A stretch of DNA of 64,000 nt, from the NCBI GenBank assembly GCA_963720765.1, contig CAVRGS010000006.1, positions 34,803-98,802 on the forward strand, read 5' to 3'. Positions within the stretch are counted from its first letter, which is position 1, and each line of letters opens with the position of its first letter. Shown piece after piece: positions 9,024 to 17,506 of this stretch. The position numbers and the translations under genes are program-made. Source of the stretch: DASUAS01 sp963720765. Lineage in GTDB: Bacteria > Actinomycetota > Acidimicrobiia > IMCC26256 > DASPTH01. The notes beneath the pieces are model-generated. The model was not told the DNA's origin and searched no databases. It was given only the letters and a program-made list of their open reading frames with translations.

Positions 9024-9896
9024 TCAGACACAGAGGGGCCCTTCCGGGCTCTGGTTGATGGTGTTGGTGCCGATCGGCGGCCCGAGCACGAGGTTCCCCG
9101 TGTCGACGACGATGTTGCCGCCCGAGACCTCGAGCACGAAGCGGTCGAGACCACGCGGCGCGGGCCCGCCCACCTTCTCACCGACCTTGTTGTACTTCGA
9201 TCCGTGGCACGGGCACTCGAACCACTGCGAGCTCTGGCACCACGGCACCCGGCATCCGAGGTGCACGCACTTCTGGTACAGCGCGACGTACCCGGCCTCC
9301 ATGCCCGCGAGGATGGGCGGCGTGTAGGCCGACACCTTCTTCGCCGCTCCGAGGTCGGCCTTCGGGTAGGCCACGATGTAGGTCTTGGCGGTGGCGTTGT
9401 AGAAGGGTTGCTTGTTGCCGATCGCGGTGTTGGCATCGGCCACCGATCCGACGACGATCTTGCCGCCGAAGCCGGTGCTGGCCCCCGGCCACAGGAAGGC
9501 GAGGGCGGCCACCCCGAAGGCACCGAGCCCGAGACCCGAGCCTGCGAGCAAAGAGCGGTTGAAGAACTGACGTCGGGTGACACCGAGCTCGTCGAGGTCG
9601 ACCGGCTCGTAGACCGCAGCGGTGCCGGCGGAGCGAGCCTCGGGCACCTGCGAGGAGCCCGACTCGATCGCGCGCCGAGCTTCGTCGGCGCGCGCGCGTC
9701 CCTCGGCCGACTCCTGGGCGACGGACGTCTCGTCGGCGGGGGCCACTGATTCGGGCACCGCCGAACCGCTCGCCGCCTCGTCACGCTTGCGCGTCTCGCG
9801 ACTGATCCGGCCGGTGGTGGCTCGAGAGCGCGCCGTCACCAGAAGCGCGACCACCGCGAGGGCGATCACGACGACGATGGCTATGGCGATTCCCAT
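9024..9896 (-). CDS. qcrA: Rieske iron-sulfur protein
   Basis: A 290-aa protein with an N-terminal transmembrane helix (residues 3-21), a long charged Ala/Glu/Ser linker, a twin-Arg-like segment TRRQFFNRSLLAG with a second hydrophobic stretch (about 110-135), and the [2Fe-2S] domain with CVHLGC and CPCHGSKY. It would oxidise quinol at the Qo site of the cytochrome b subunits. An SD (GGAG) precedes the ATG. The extra N-terminal helix and linker are longer than in textbook Rieske proteins but resemble actinobacterial QcrA. Confidence 0.93.
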   Translation of the reverse strand: MGIAIAIVVVIALAVVALLVTARSRATTGRISRETRKRDEAASGSAVPESVAPADETSVAQESAEGRARADEARRAIESGSSQVPEARSAGTAAVYEPVDLDELGVTRRQFFNRSLLAGSGLGLGAFGVAALAFLWPGASTGFGGKIVVGSVADANTAIGNKQPFYNATAKTYIVAYPKADLGAAKKVSAYTPPILAGMEAGYVALYQKCVHLGCRVPWCQSSQWFECPCHGSKYNKVGEKVGGPAPRGLDRFVLEVSGGNIVVDTGNLVLGPPIGTNTINQSPEGPLCV

Positions 9897-9908
9897 GAAG
9901 AGGTTCTC

Positions 9909-10757
9909 CTACAACTCGAAGAAGATCCCGTCCTTCCAGGGCAGGATGAAGTTGAATCCAGGCCCTCGGAAGAACGAACCGAGAATGACGAGCACTGCCC
10001 ACATCAGCATGAAGAGGGTGAAGATCGCGATCGCGAACTTGCGATCGGCCGGCTTGTTCGACGGGTTCTTGTCGACGAACGGCGCCAGCATGAGCAGCAC
10101 CAACGCGATGCCGGGGATGAGCACACCCGCGATCTGCGGGTTGAACATCGTGAGCAGTTCCTGCAACCCGAGGAAGTACCACGGGGCCTTCGACGGGTTG
10201 GGCGTCTTGTTGAAGTCGGCGAGCCCGAGCAACGGTGCACGCACGAGCGCCGAGAAGATGGTGACGCCGGCGAGCAGGATCAGGATCGACGCGAACTCGA
10301 TCACCAGCAGGTGCGGCCAGGTGTGCACCTTGTCCTGCGCCTCGGCACGGGTCTGCTGGATCGAACCCGACTTCACCACGGTGAGCAGCCGCTGCGTGTG
10401 ACCGCCGGGACCGGTGGTGGTGGGCGCGGGGAGCGTGGCGGTCGCGGCGGCTGCCGCGCCCCCGCCCGCGGCCGCGACGTCGCCGCCACCGCCCGCGGCG
10501 GCCTTGCGGCGCTTCGCCCGCTCGAGCAGGTGGGCCGGGATCTTGGTACCGCTCTCGGTGGTGACGTCCTCAGCCGGCGCGGACGCCGCGGCCGGCGCGT
10601 CGGCGCCCGCCGCCTCGACCGCGGGCGCGTCGGCAACCGGCGCGTCGGCAGCGGCCGGGGCTTCTGCTTCGCCGCCTTCTTCGCCGGGCACAGGGAGGCC
10701 GAGCGCCTTGCGGCGCTCCTTGCTCCGCTGGAGCAGGTGTTCGGGGATGTCGACCAT
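9909..10757 (-). CDS. Cytochrome b C-terminal subunit (subunit IV-like) with a long N-terminal extension
   Basis: A 282-aa protein. Residues about 145-282 form three transmembrane helices with the quinol-site block KAPWYFLGLQELL, aligned with PEWYFL of cytochrome b / subunit IV but without the usual Glu. Residues 1-140 are a soluble, Ala/Pro-rich extension with two copies of a basic motif, IPEHLLQRSKERRKALG at the start and IPAHLLERAKRRKAAAG near residue 80. Cytochrome b is therefore encoded as two proteins, as in b6f complexes. The ATG at 10757 has a GGAG SD and follows the N-terminal half gene by 16 nt. Confidence 0.88.
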   Translation of the reverse strand: MVDIPEHLLQRSKERRKALGLPVPGEEGGEAEAPAAADAPVADAPAVEAAGADAPAAASAPAEDVTTESGTKIPAHLLERAKRRKAAAGGGGDVAAAGGGAAAAATATLPAPTTTGPGGHTQRLLTVVKSGSIQQTRAEAQDKVHTWPHLLVIEFASILILLAGVTIFSALVRAPLLGLADFNKTPNPSKAPWYFLGLQELLTMFNPQIAGVLIPGIALVLLMLAPFVDKNPSNKPADRKFAIAIFTLFMLMWAVLVILGSFFRGPGFNFILPWKDGIFFEL

Positions 10758-10773
10758 CTACAGCTCCCCTCTC

Positions 10774-11583
<810 letters not shown>

Positions 11584-11606
11584 GAACCTGTCTCCTCGAA
11601 ACCTGA

Positions 11607-12020
11607 CTAGAACCGCACGCCGTAGGCGTAGCCGTTGCGCGGCGTGCGGACGTGGCGATCGCCGTCGGCGATGTCGGGTGAGAGCTTGCCGAGGATGATC
11701 ACCCCGGTGGGACAGCGGTCGACGCAGAGTGCGCACCGCGTGCAGATGTCTTCGTCGACGATGAACGCCACGTGGTCACGCGGGTCCTCGCCGGGCTGCT
11801 CGGTGTTGATCGCGTCGTTGATCGCGTTCACCGAGACCATGTGGATGCACTTCCACGGGCAGATGTCGACGCAGCCCTCGCAGAGGATGCACTCGGCCTG
11901 GTCGATGTGGAGGAACTGCTTCGGCTTCACCGACGCGGTGAGGTAGGAGGGGTCGACCTCCTGCAGCTCGTAATCGGTGGCGAAGTCGGGCATGGGCGGG
12001 TTGGCGTCGGTGCGGGCCAT
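11607..12020 (-). CDS. Dicluster [4Fe-4S] ferredoxin of the cytochrome b operon
   Basis: A 137-aa protein with two ferredoxin cluster motifs, CILCEGCVDICPWKC and CTRCALCVDRCP, separated by about 45 residues, and basic/aromatic tails. No signal peptide is seen, so it is probably cytoplasmic or membrane-peripheral. The gene overlaps the upstream membrane protein gene (ATG at 12020 within its stop) and precedes cytochrome b6. A dedicated 8Fe ferredoxin between these genes is not part of classic bc1 operons and suggests low-potential electron input or exchange, which is inference. Confidence 0.9.
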   Translation of the reverse strand: MARTDANPPMPDFATDYELQEVDPSYLTASVKPKQFLHIDQAECILCEGCVDICPWKCIHMVSVNAINDAINTEQPGEDPRDHVAFIVDEDICTRCALCVDRCPTGVIILGKLSPDIADGDRHVRTPRNGYAYGVRF

Positions 12021-12559
12021 CAGGCGTCACCACCGTTCGCGCCCGCACCTGCGGTCGCGGGCTCGGGCGCGGCGCGACGGCGGACCGGGCGGCCGAAGCG
12101 CGACTTCTTGGGCGCGCGCTCCTCGGCTTCCGGCTTCTCCTGTCCCCGCTTCTGCCACATGACGAACAGGCCGACGTTCAACCCGATCGCGATGCCGTAG
12201 ATGACGATGCCGATGATGTCGCGGATGTTGTGCTTGTCGAAGTTGAACGGCCAGTTGACGATGCCGAGGCCGAACACGTCCTGGTTGTTCCGGAACACGA
12301 ACTGCGTCGTGTCCCACTGGAGATACTTGTCGGAGAAGGTGATCCACTCGTGCGGGATGACCGCGTACGCGAGCGTCATCATCGCGAAGACGCCGACCGC
12401 ACCGGCGATGCACTCCGACCACGTCGCGGGGCGATCGGGCTTCGGTCGCCGCATGAGGACGAAGACGACCACCAGCCCGATCAGGAACAGCCCGACCGAC
12501 CAGATCAGTCGACCGGCAGGCTGCATCCACGGCAACCAGTCGGGGATCACGTTGGGCAT
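12020..12559 (-). CDS. First membrane protein of the cytochrome b operon, unrecognised
   Basis: A 179-aa protein with about three transmembrane helices (residues 17-36, 48-66 and 118-137) and a basic, Ala/Pro-rich C-terminus of about 40 residues. An extracytoplasmic loop contains SDKYLQWDTTQFVFRNNQDV. There are no heme or cluster motifs. The ATG at 12559 has GGAGGA upstream, and the stop overlaps the ferredoxin start. As the first gene of the operon it is probably a subunit or an anchor for the ferredoxin, a guess from position. Confidence 0.68.
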   Translation of the reverse strand: MPNVIPDWLPWMQPAGRLIWSVGLFLIGLVVVFVLMRRPKPDRPATWSECIAGAVGVFAMMTLAYAVIPHEWITFSDKYLQWDTTQFVFRNNQDVFGLGIVNWPFNFDKHNIRDIIGIVIYGIAIGLNVGLFVMWQKRGQEKPEAEERAPKKSRFGRPVRRRAAPEPATAGAGANGGDA

Positions 12560-12619
12560 CGGGCCCGTCGTCCTCCGGGAAGCAAGCGGGTGGGGTAGAG
12601 AGTGAGTCGGTTTCCTATC

Positions 12620-12625
12620 ACGCTA
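12620..12625 (-). promoter_or_regulatory. Candidate -10 box of the cytochrome operon (TAGCGT)
   Basis: TAGCGT read on the minus strand lies about 60 nt before the first gene, giving a leader that ends in GGAGGA. The 188-nt gap at 12560-12747 therefore holds a divergent promoter region; I see no convincing -35 box. Confidence 0.35.
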
Positions 12626-12747
12626 TCTGAGCGCGGGGCAGATCGTGGGGTCGTGGCGTCGTCGTTTCGCGTCAGTGGGTTCACGGAGTGTTCGGCGCGC
12701 GACGATGCACGGGTGAGGTCCTCTTCGGCGATCACAAGCGCACAAGC

Positions 12748-13995
12748 ATGAGCTCGGACGAAACCTGGGACGTGCTCGTCGTCGGGGGCGGGCCCGCAGG
12801 CGCCGCCACCGGGTACTGGTTGGCCCGGGCAGGTCACCGGGTGCTCGTCGTCGAGAAGAAGCGCTTCCCCCGAGAGAAGACCTGCGGCGACGGCCTCACC
12901 CCGCGGGCCGTCCGCCAGCTGGAGGACATGGGGCTCGGGCCCCAGCTGTCGGGATCCCTGCGCTACGACGGCCTGCGCTCCATCGCCCACGGCGTGACCC
13001 TCGAGCTCGAGTGGCCCCAGCACCCCGACTTCCCCGACTACGGCTACGTCGTCCGCCGCCGCGACCTCGACCGCATGGTCGCCGACGGCGCATCGGGTGC
13101 GGGGGCCGAGGTCTGGACCGGGACGGAGGCCGTCGCCCCCCTGGTGGAGGACGGTCTGGTCGTCGGCGCGGTCGTTCGCCGTGACGGTGGAGCCGAACCG
13201 GTGCGGGCCCGCTACGTGGTGGTGGCCGACGGCGCCAACTCCCGCTTCGGGCGCGCGCTGGGCTGCGCGCGTGACCGTTCGTACCCGTTGGGCATGGCGG
13301 TGCGGGGCTACTTCACCAGCCCGTTCCACGACGAGCCGTGGATCGAGAGCCATCTCGACCTGCGCGATCGCGACGGCAACCACCTCCCCGGCTACGGCTG
13401 GATCTTCCCGGTGGGCGACGGCACCGTGAACGTGGGCGTTGGCCTGCTCTCGACGTTCACCGGGTGGAAGTCGATCAACACCAGCACGTTGATGGACGCG
13501 TTCGTGGAGACCGCGCCGGCCCGCTGGGGCATCTCGCCCGAGACGTCGTGCGGCCCGCCCACGGGCGGCAAGTTGCCGACGGGCGGCTCGGTGGCGCCGA
13601 ACATCGGACCCACGTGGTTGGTCGTCGGCGACGCCGCGGGATCGGTGAACCCGTTCAACGGCGAGGGGATCTCGCTCGCGTACGAGACCGGACGGCTCGC
13701 CGCCGATGCGGTGTCCACCGCGCTCACCACCGGCGACGGCCTCGCGCTGGCGCGCTACCCCCAGCAGGTCGAGGAGATCTACGGCCTGTACTGGAAGGTG
13801 GCACGCGCCTTCGTGCGGGCCATCGGCAACCCCGCGGTGATGCGCGAGCTGACGCGCGTCGGCATGCAGTCACGCCCGCTCATGGAGTGGGTGCTGCGGA
13901 TCATGGCCAACCTGTTGCGCCCCGACGAGCTCGGCCCCGCCGAAGCCGCCTACAAGATGGTCGCCGCCCTCGTCGCGGTGGCCCCCGAGCCGTAG
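12748..13995 (+). CDS. Geranylgeranyl reductase-family FAD oxidoreductase (MenJ-like candidate)
   Basis: A 415-aa flavoprotein with the N-terminal FAD motif VLVVGGGPAGAATGYWLARA, the family block KTCGDGLTPRAV, and VVGDAAGSVNPFNGEGISLA near residue 290. In actinobacteria this family includes MenJ, which saturates one isoprene of menaquinone, and archaeal-type lipid reductases. Sitting opposite a quinol-oxidising complex makes a menaquinone role attractive but unproven. The ATG at 12748 is preferred over one 60 nt upstream because homology begins at MSSDETWDV. Confidence 0.85.
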   Translation: MSSDETWDVLVVGGGPAGAATGYWLARAGHRVLVVEKKRFPREKTCGDGLTPRAVRQLEDMGLGPQLSGSLRYDGLRSIAHGVTLELEWPQHPDFPDYGYVVRRRDLDRMVADGASGAGAEVWTGTEAVAPLVEDGLVVGAVVRRDGGAEPVRARYVVVADGANSRFGRALGCARDRSYPLGMAVRGYFTSPFHDEPWIESHLDLRDRDGNHLPGYGWIFPVGDGTVNVGVGLLSTFTGWKSINTSTLMDAFVETAPARWGISPETSCGPPTGGKLPTGGSVAPNIGPTWLVVGDAAGSVNPFNGEGISLAYETGRLAADAVSTALTTGDGLALARYPQQVEEIYGLYWKVARAFVRAIGNPAVMRELTRVGMQSRPLMEWVLRIMANLLRPDELGPAEAAYKMVAALVAVAPEP

Positions 13996-14028
13996 CCCGC
14001 CTCCACCCGGCGTTCCTGCGTGGGAGTT

Positions 14029-14095
14029 GCGACGCGGCGTACGACGCGGCGTACGACGAACGACGGCGCGACGTCGGCGCGACGTCGACGCATGT
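14029..14095. repeat. Short degenerate tandem repeats downstream of the reductase gene
   Basis: The gap between the convergent genes contains cgacgcggcgta twice and cggcgcgacgt twice in tandem. No promoter or gene is seen. Probably simple-sequence drift. Confidence 0.4.
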
Positions 14096-14111
14096 CGGTG
14101 GGGGCGTTGGA

Positions 14112-14369
14112 TCAGCCGCCGCTGACCGGAGGGAGGACGGCGACCTCGTCGCCGTCGCGAAGCTCGGTGAGGTCGCCGGCGAGGGGCTCGTCGCCGTTGA
14201 CCCAGACGCGAGCGGTGTCGAGCACGTCGGAGAACTCGGGGCCGTACGACCCGCGCAGGTCGTCGAGCAGCGCGCCGAGCAACCCCCCGAACGCCGTGGC
14301 GTCACGTTCGTCGTGACCGCGACCGGCGGCCTCGCGCGCCTGTGCGAACAGGCGGATGCGAACGCTCAG
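14112..14369 (-). CDS. moaD: MoaD/ThiS-family sulfur carrier protein
   Basis: About 85 aa: RIRLFAQAREAAGR, then FGGLLGALLDDLRG, RVWVNGDEPL, LRDGDEVAVLPPVSGG. The C-terminal PPVSGG is the MoaD diglycine tail that becomes a thiocarboxylate during molybdopterin synthesis. No ATG, GTG or TTG precedes the conserved start. The best initiation point is CTG at 14369, which overlaps the TGA of the upstream DksA-like gene (CTGA) and implies translational coupling. No other moa genes are in the window. Confidence 0.82.
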   Translation of the reverse strand: MSVRIRLFAQAREAAGRGHDERDATAFGGLLGALLDDLRGSYGPEFSDVLDTARVWVNGDEPLAGDLTELRDGDEVAVLPPVSGG

Positions 14370-14707
14370 TGCTCGGCTCCGTCGATGTTCGTGCGCGCGG
14401 TCGGGAACGCTTCGAGGCGCGCGGGATCGATCGGTTCGCCCGTCTCCTCGTCGAGGCCGTAGGTGCCGGCGTCGACCCGTTCCAGCGCGGCCTGCAGCTC
14501 GGCGAGCTCGCGCTCGAGCTGGTCGAGGATCGACAGGTCCTTCTCGCGCTCGAAGGTGTCGGACGCGGTGTCGGCGGGGTGCTGGTCGTAGTCGGCGAGC
14601 TCGTCTTCGCTCTCGGCCGTACCGAGCTCGCCCCTCAGCTCCTCGACGAGGCCCTCGACCCGGGTCTGCTCGGCCTGCAGTCGTTCACGCGCGTCATCGC
14701 TGTCCAC
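14366..14707 (-). CDS. DksA/TraR-family protein lacking zinc-finger cysteines
   Basis: A 113-aa acidic protein. The N-terminal two-thirds is coiled coil (ERLQAEQTRVEGLVEELRGE, then LDQLERELAELQAALERV). The C-terminal block GTYGLDEETGEPIDPARL aligns with the family consensus GTYG-x-C-x2-CGEPI but with no cysteine. DksA-like proteins bind in the RNA polymerase secondary channel and adjust initiation. Without the zinc site the fold must be held otherwise. It overlaps moaD by 4 nt. Regulation is not evident. Confidence 0.82.
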   Translation of the reverse strand: MDSDDARERLQAEQTRVEGLVEELRGELGTAESEDELADYDQHPADTASDTFEREKDLSILDQLERELAELQAALERVDAGTYGLDEETGEPIDPARLEAFPTARTNIDGAEH

Positions 14708-14748
14708 GGCGATCAGGCTACCCAGGCACTGCGCCCAGGGATGCGGGT

Positions 14749-15375
14749 TCAGCCTCCGGCGAGGCGCAGCTGCAGCACCTCAGCGGTGTCGGTGAGCATC
14801 GACTCGAGCCGTTCGAAGCGCTCGCCCGGATCGTCGAGCTCCAGCAAGCGCTGGGCGTCGAGGGGCCCGAGCGGCGCCCGCGCCGCGGCTTCGTACGAGG
14901 CCTTGACCGGGTCGTCGTCGAGCGCGGCGGCACCGACCGGCGCGGCGGGATCGCCGAGCTCCGCGCTCATCGCCAACACCCGACCGAGCAGGCGTTGCAC
15001 GTCGTCACGACGGGCGCCGGCGTCGTCGGCCACGCGCCTGGGCTCACCGAGCACGTCGATCTCGGCCCGTGGGAACGGATCGTCGTCGAGCCACTTCTTC
15101 ACGCGGAAGCGCTCGGTACCGATCGTCGCCAGCAGGTACCGGCCGTCGGGGGTGCGGGCGGCGTCGACGATGCGGGCGACGGTCCCCACCGCGAAGCGCT
15201 GGTCACCCCCGCCGACCTCGAACCCGCGTTCGATGAGCACGACGCCGAACCGGCCGTCGCCGCGCAGGCACGTCTCGGCCAGCGCGCGGTACCGGTCCTC
15301 GAAGAGGTGGAGCGGCAGCTCGGCGTGCGGGAAGAGCACGGTGCCGAGCGGGAACATCGGCAGCGCCTTGGCCAT
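14749..15375 (-). CDS. Lon N-terminal (substrate-binding) domain protein
   Basis: A stand-alone Lon-N (PUA-like) protein of about 208 aa, opening with ALPMFPLGTVLFPHAELPLH and LFEDRYRALAETCL, followed by VVLIERGFEVGGG and a C-terminal helical bundle. No ATPase or protease domain is present. Such proteins are widespread in actinobacteria, with unproven function, perhaps substrate delivery or cereblon-like recognition. Starts at 15381 (GTG), 15378 (GTG) and 15375 (ATG) are all possible. Upstream are a hairpin and a 19-bp tandem repeat. Confidence 0.85.
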   Translation of the reverse strand: MAKALPMFPLGTVLFPHAELPLHLFEDRYRALAETCLRGDGRFGVVLIERGFEVGGGDQRFAVGTVARIVDAARTPDGRYLLATIGTERFRVKKWLDDDPFPRAEIDVLGEPRRVADDAGARRDDVQRLLGRVLAMSAELGDPAAPVGAAALDDDPVKASYEAAARAPLGPLDAQRLLELDDPGERFERLESMLTDTAEVLQLRLAGG

Positions 15376-15397
15376 CACCACGGTCCATTCCGCTCCG

Positions 15398-15432
15398 GCG
15401 GAGACGGGCCAGCCGAACGGCCACGTCTCCGC
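15398..15432 (-). terminator. GC-rich hairpin between the Lon-N and SirB1-like genes
   Basis: GCGGAGACG (15398-15406) pairs with CGTCTCCGC (15424-15432), with an inner GGCC/GGCC pairing. It lies downstream of the SirB1-like gene and within the leader of the Lon-N gene, so it could be either a terminator or a 5'-UTR structure. No U-tract is seen. Confidence 0.4.
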
Positions 15433-15444
15433 TCCATGTGCTCA

Positions 15445-15482
15445 CGTCACCCTAACGACCGACCGTCACCCTAACGACCGAC
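15445..15482. repeat. Two tandem 19-bp repeats, each with a TAGGGT box
   Basis: cgtcaccctaacgaccgac occurs twice head to tail. On the minus strand each copy contains TAGGGT, fitting TAnnnT, so the repeat duplicates a possible -10 element upstream of the Lon-N gene. Confidence 0.5.
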
Positions 15483-15488
15483 CGTCGC

Positions 15489-16262
15489 TCAGTTGGCGCG
15501 CGCCCGGAGGCTGGCGGCCGCCTTCGCAGCCTGCTCCCCGCCCTCGCCGGGCAGGAGCTGCGCGAGCACGTCGAGCTCACGCGCCGCCTCTGCGAACTGC
15601 CCGAGCCGACCGAGGAGCCCCGCGAGGTCACCGCGCTGACTCAGCGTGATGCCGGGCACGCGCAGCCGCAGGCGCGCGACCCACACGACGGCCTTGGGGT
15701 CGCGCTGCATGTAGGTGTGCTGCAGGTTGGCGAGCATGCGTTGCACGATCGCCCGAGGGCCGACCGGCATCAGGAACTGCGCGCGGAAGCGGGCGCCGGC
15801 GTGCTGCTGCGCGAACAGCGCCGCGCACCCGGCGAGGTCGAGACGGGCGCCGTCGTGGAACGGATCGAACCACTCGCCGGGCCCACCCCCCACGAGGAAG
15901 TGCCCGGGCATCCCCACGCCGTGCAGTTGGAGTCCGCAGCGACGCCCGACCTCGAGCATCACGACGCTGAGCGTGATGGGGATGCCGAGGTGACGATCGA
16001 GCACGTCGTCGAGGAACGAGTTGCGCGGGTCGCCGTAGTCGGTGTCGTTGCCGCGGAATCCCTCCGACACGAACAGCAACGTCGACAGCTCACCGGCCGA
16101 GAAGCCCTCGGCGCGCGTCGCGAGCGAGTCGAGTTGCCCGAGGCGCGCGTCGAGGTCGAGGTCGGGATGCGCGTGCGCGGCGACGAGCAGCGCCGCCTCG
16201 TCGAGCGCGATCTCCGGCTCCGCGCGCGCCATGAGCTCGCTGAAGCGCTCGGTGACGTCCAA
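15489..16262 (-). CDS. SirB1/transglutaminase-like family protein
   Basis: A 257-aa protein of the SirB1-like family: ALLVAAHAHPDLDLDARLGQ, GNDTDYGDPRNSFLDDVLD, GIPITLSVVMLEVGRRCGL and GVGMPGHFLV, then a TPR-like C-terminal part (QHTYMQRDPKAVVWVAR). It carries the Cys/His arrangement of transglutaminase-like folds, but its activity is unknown. The start is taken as TTG at 16262 because a TACCGT box lies exactly 6 nt upstream; the first ATG is at 16232. It is divergent from the Fur-family gene across 36 bp. Confidence 0.82.
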   Translation of the reverse strand: MDVTERFSELMARAEPEIALDEAALLVAAHAHPDLDLDARLGQLDSLATRAEGFSAGELSTLLFVSEGFRGNDTDYGDPRNSFLDDVLDRHLGIPITLSVVMLEVGRRCGLQLHGVGMPGHFLVGGGPGEWFDPFHDGARLDLAGCAALFAQQHAGARFRAQFLMPVGPRAIVQRMLANLQHTYMQRDPKAVVWVARLRLRVPGITLSQRGDLAGLLGRLGQFAEAARELDVLAQLLPGEGGEQAAKAAASLRARAN

Positions 16263-16268
16263 GGTTCG

Positions 16269-16274
16269 ACGGTA
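16269..16274 (-). promoter_or_regulatory. Leaderless-type -10 box of the SirB1-like gene (TACCGT)
   Basis: TACCGT on the minus strand stands 6 nt before the TTG at 16262. It lies back to back with the -10 box of the Fur-family gene 11 bp away. Confidence 0.5.
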
Positions 16275-16285
16275 GTCCCGTTCGG

Positions 16286-16291
16286 TAGGCT
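16286..16291 (+). promoter_or_regulatory. Leaderless-type -10 box of the Fur-family gene (TAGGCT)
   Basis: TAGGCT stands 7 nt before the ATG at 16299, and no SD sequence is present. Confidence 0.55.
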
Positions 16292-16298
16292 CGTGGCC

Positions 16299-16754
16299 AT
16301 GTCGGGCTCGGCCGCGCCTTCGTCGGAGCAGGTGTGCAAGGCGGTGACTGCCCGGTTGCGAGCAGTCGGCCAGCGCCTCACCACCAACCGTCAGGCGCTG
16401 CTCGACGCGCTCACTGCAGCGGCGCGCCCGCTCACCATCCCCGAGATCCTCGACGAACGGCCCGACCTCGCGCAGAGCTCGGTGTATCGCAACCTGGTGG
16501 TGCTCGAGGAAGCCGACGTCGTGCACCGCGTCCTCGGCACCGACGAGTTCGCGCGCTGGGAGCTCACGGAAGACATCGCCGGTCACCACCACCACCTCAT
16601 CTGTGCGCAGTGCGGGCGGGTGGAGGACGTCCCTGCGTCGGCGGGGCTCGAACGTTCGGTGGCCGCAGCCGCGGCGGCCATCACGCGCAGCACCGGCTTC
16701 CGCACGCAGCACCACCGACTCGACCTCGTCGGGGTGTGCGAGAACTGCGGCTAA
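16299..16754 (+). CDS. Fur-family metalloregulator
   Basis: A 151-aa repressor. The N-terminal winged helix includes QRLTTNRQALLDAL and SSVYRNLVVLEEADVVHRV. The metal-binding C-terminal part contains HHHHLICAQCGRVEDV and a final CENCG, giving the two CxxC structural zinc pairs. Family members sense Fe, Zn, Mn or peroxide; the sequence alone does not decide. It could act on the palindrome at 23216-23226 between the metal transporters, which is inference. Its stop overlaps that of the convergent thiol-disulfide gene. Confidence 0.9.
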   Translation: MSGSAAPSSEQVCKAVTARLRAVGQRLTTNRQALLDALTAAARPLTIPEILDERPDLAQSSVYRNLVVLEEADVVHRVLGTDEFARWELTEDIAGHHHHLICAQCGRVEDVPASAGLERSVAAAAAAITRSTGFRTQHHRLDLVGVCENCG

Positions 16755-17506
16755 CCCGCTGACGAGCTCTTGCTCGACGAGCTGATCGGCAGCTCGTCCC
16801 CCGCCTTCAGCGCCATGATGTTGGCCTTGATCTGCTCTTCGCTGACCTCGCCGGTGGCCCGACCGACGACCTTGCCGTTCGCGTCGACCAGGACGAAGTA
16901 GGGGTACGCGCTCAGTCCGTACGCCTCGGCGGCGGTCGCGGTCTTGCTGTCGGCCATCACCGGGAACGGCCAGTCGACGTCCTTCAGCCATGCCGACGGA
17001 GGGAAATTCGGATATGTCGGAATTCGTGCCCGTGGCCACTGCGCTCACCTTCACGCCGTCGAAGACACCAGCCTTCGCCAGCTTGACGAGCAGCGGCACC
17101 TCGCGCCTGGCAGTGCGGGCACCAGTGGGCGACAAACACGATCGCCTGCGGTTCGCCGTCACCACTGTCGGCTCCGATGGTCACCGGGCTGCCGTCGTAC
17201 ACCGACTTCCCCTGCAGCGTCGGGATGGTCTCGCCGACCGCGGGATCGGGAGTGACGGCGGAGTCGTACGCGCGGAAGGGGCGTGCCGTTGACCTTCACC
17301 GGCGCGGTCTCGTACTTGGTGGCGTTCGCGCTGTCGCCACCACCGCCGGCGACGAGGGCCACCACGACGGCGATCACCACGACCACGGCGAGTCCACCCC
17401 AGAGCACGATGCGGTTGCGCCGCTGCTTCGCGGCTGCGTCCGACGCCCGTTGACGTTCGGCGACTGCCTGCGCCCGCAGCTGCGCCTTGGTGGGCTTCTT
17501 CGTCAC
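16751..17506 (-). CDS. Membrane-anchored DsbA/thioredoxin-like protein, split by three +1 indels
   Basis: Read through three single-base gains (near 17272, 17108 and 16986) this is a 250-aa protein: a basic N-terminus (KKPTKAQLRAQAV), a transmembrane helix (VLWGGLAVVVVIAVVVALVA), then a thioredoxin fold with FVAHWCPHCQ and a C-terminal YPYFVLVDANGKVVGRATG. CPHC is the DsbA-type redox motif, so it should oxidise exported cysteines. The GTG at 17506 overlaps the stop of the DsbB-like gene, its expected partner. As sequenced no full-length product is made; sequencing error or recent inactivation cannot be separated here. Confidence 0.75.

Noticed and set aside
16751..17506. Programmed +1 frameshifting as the explanation of the split genes
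   Set aside because: The sites share no common slippery sequence or stop codon, three can occur in one 750-bp gene, and two cases need the opposite shift. Kept only as an alternative pending reads.
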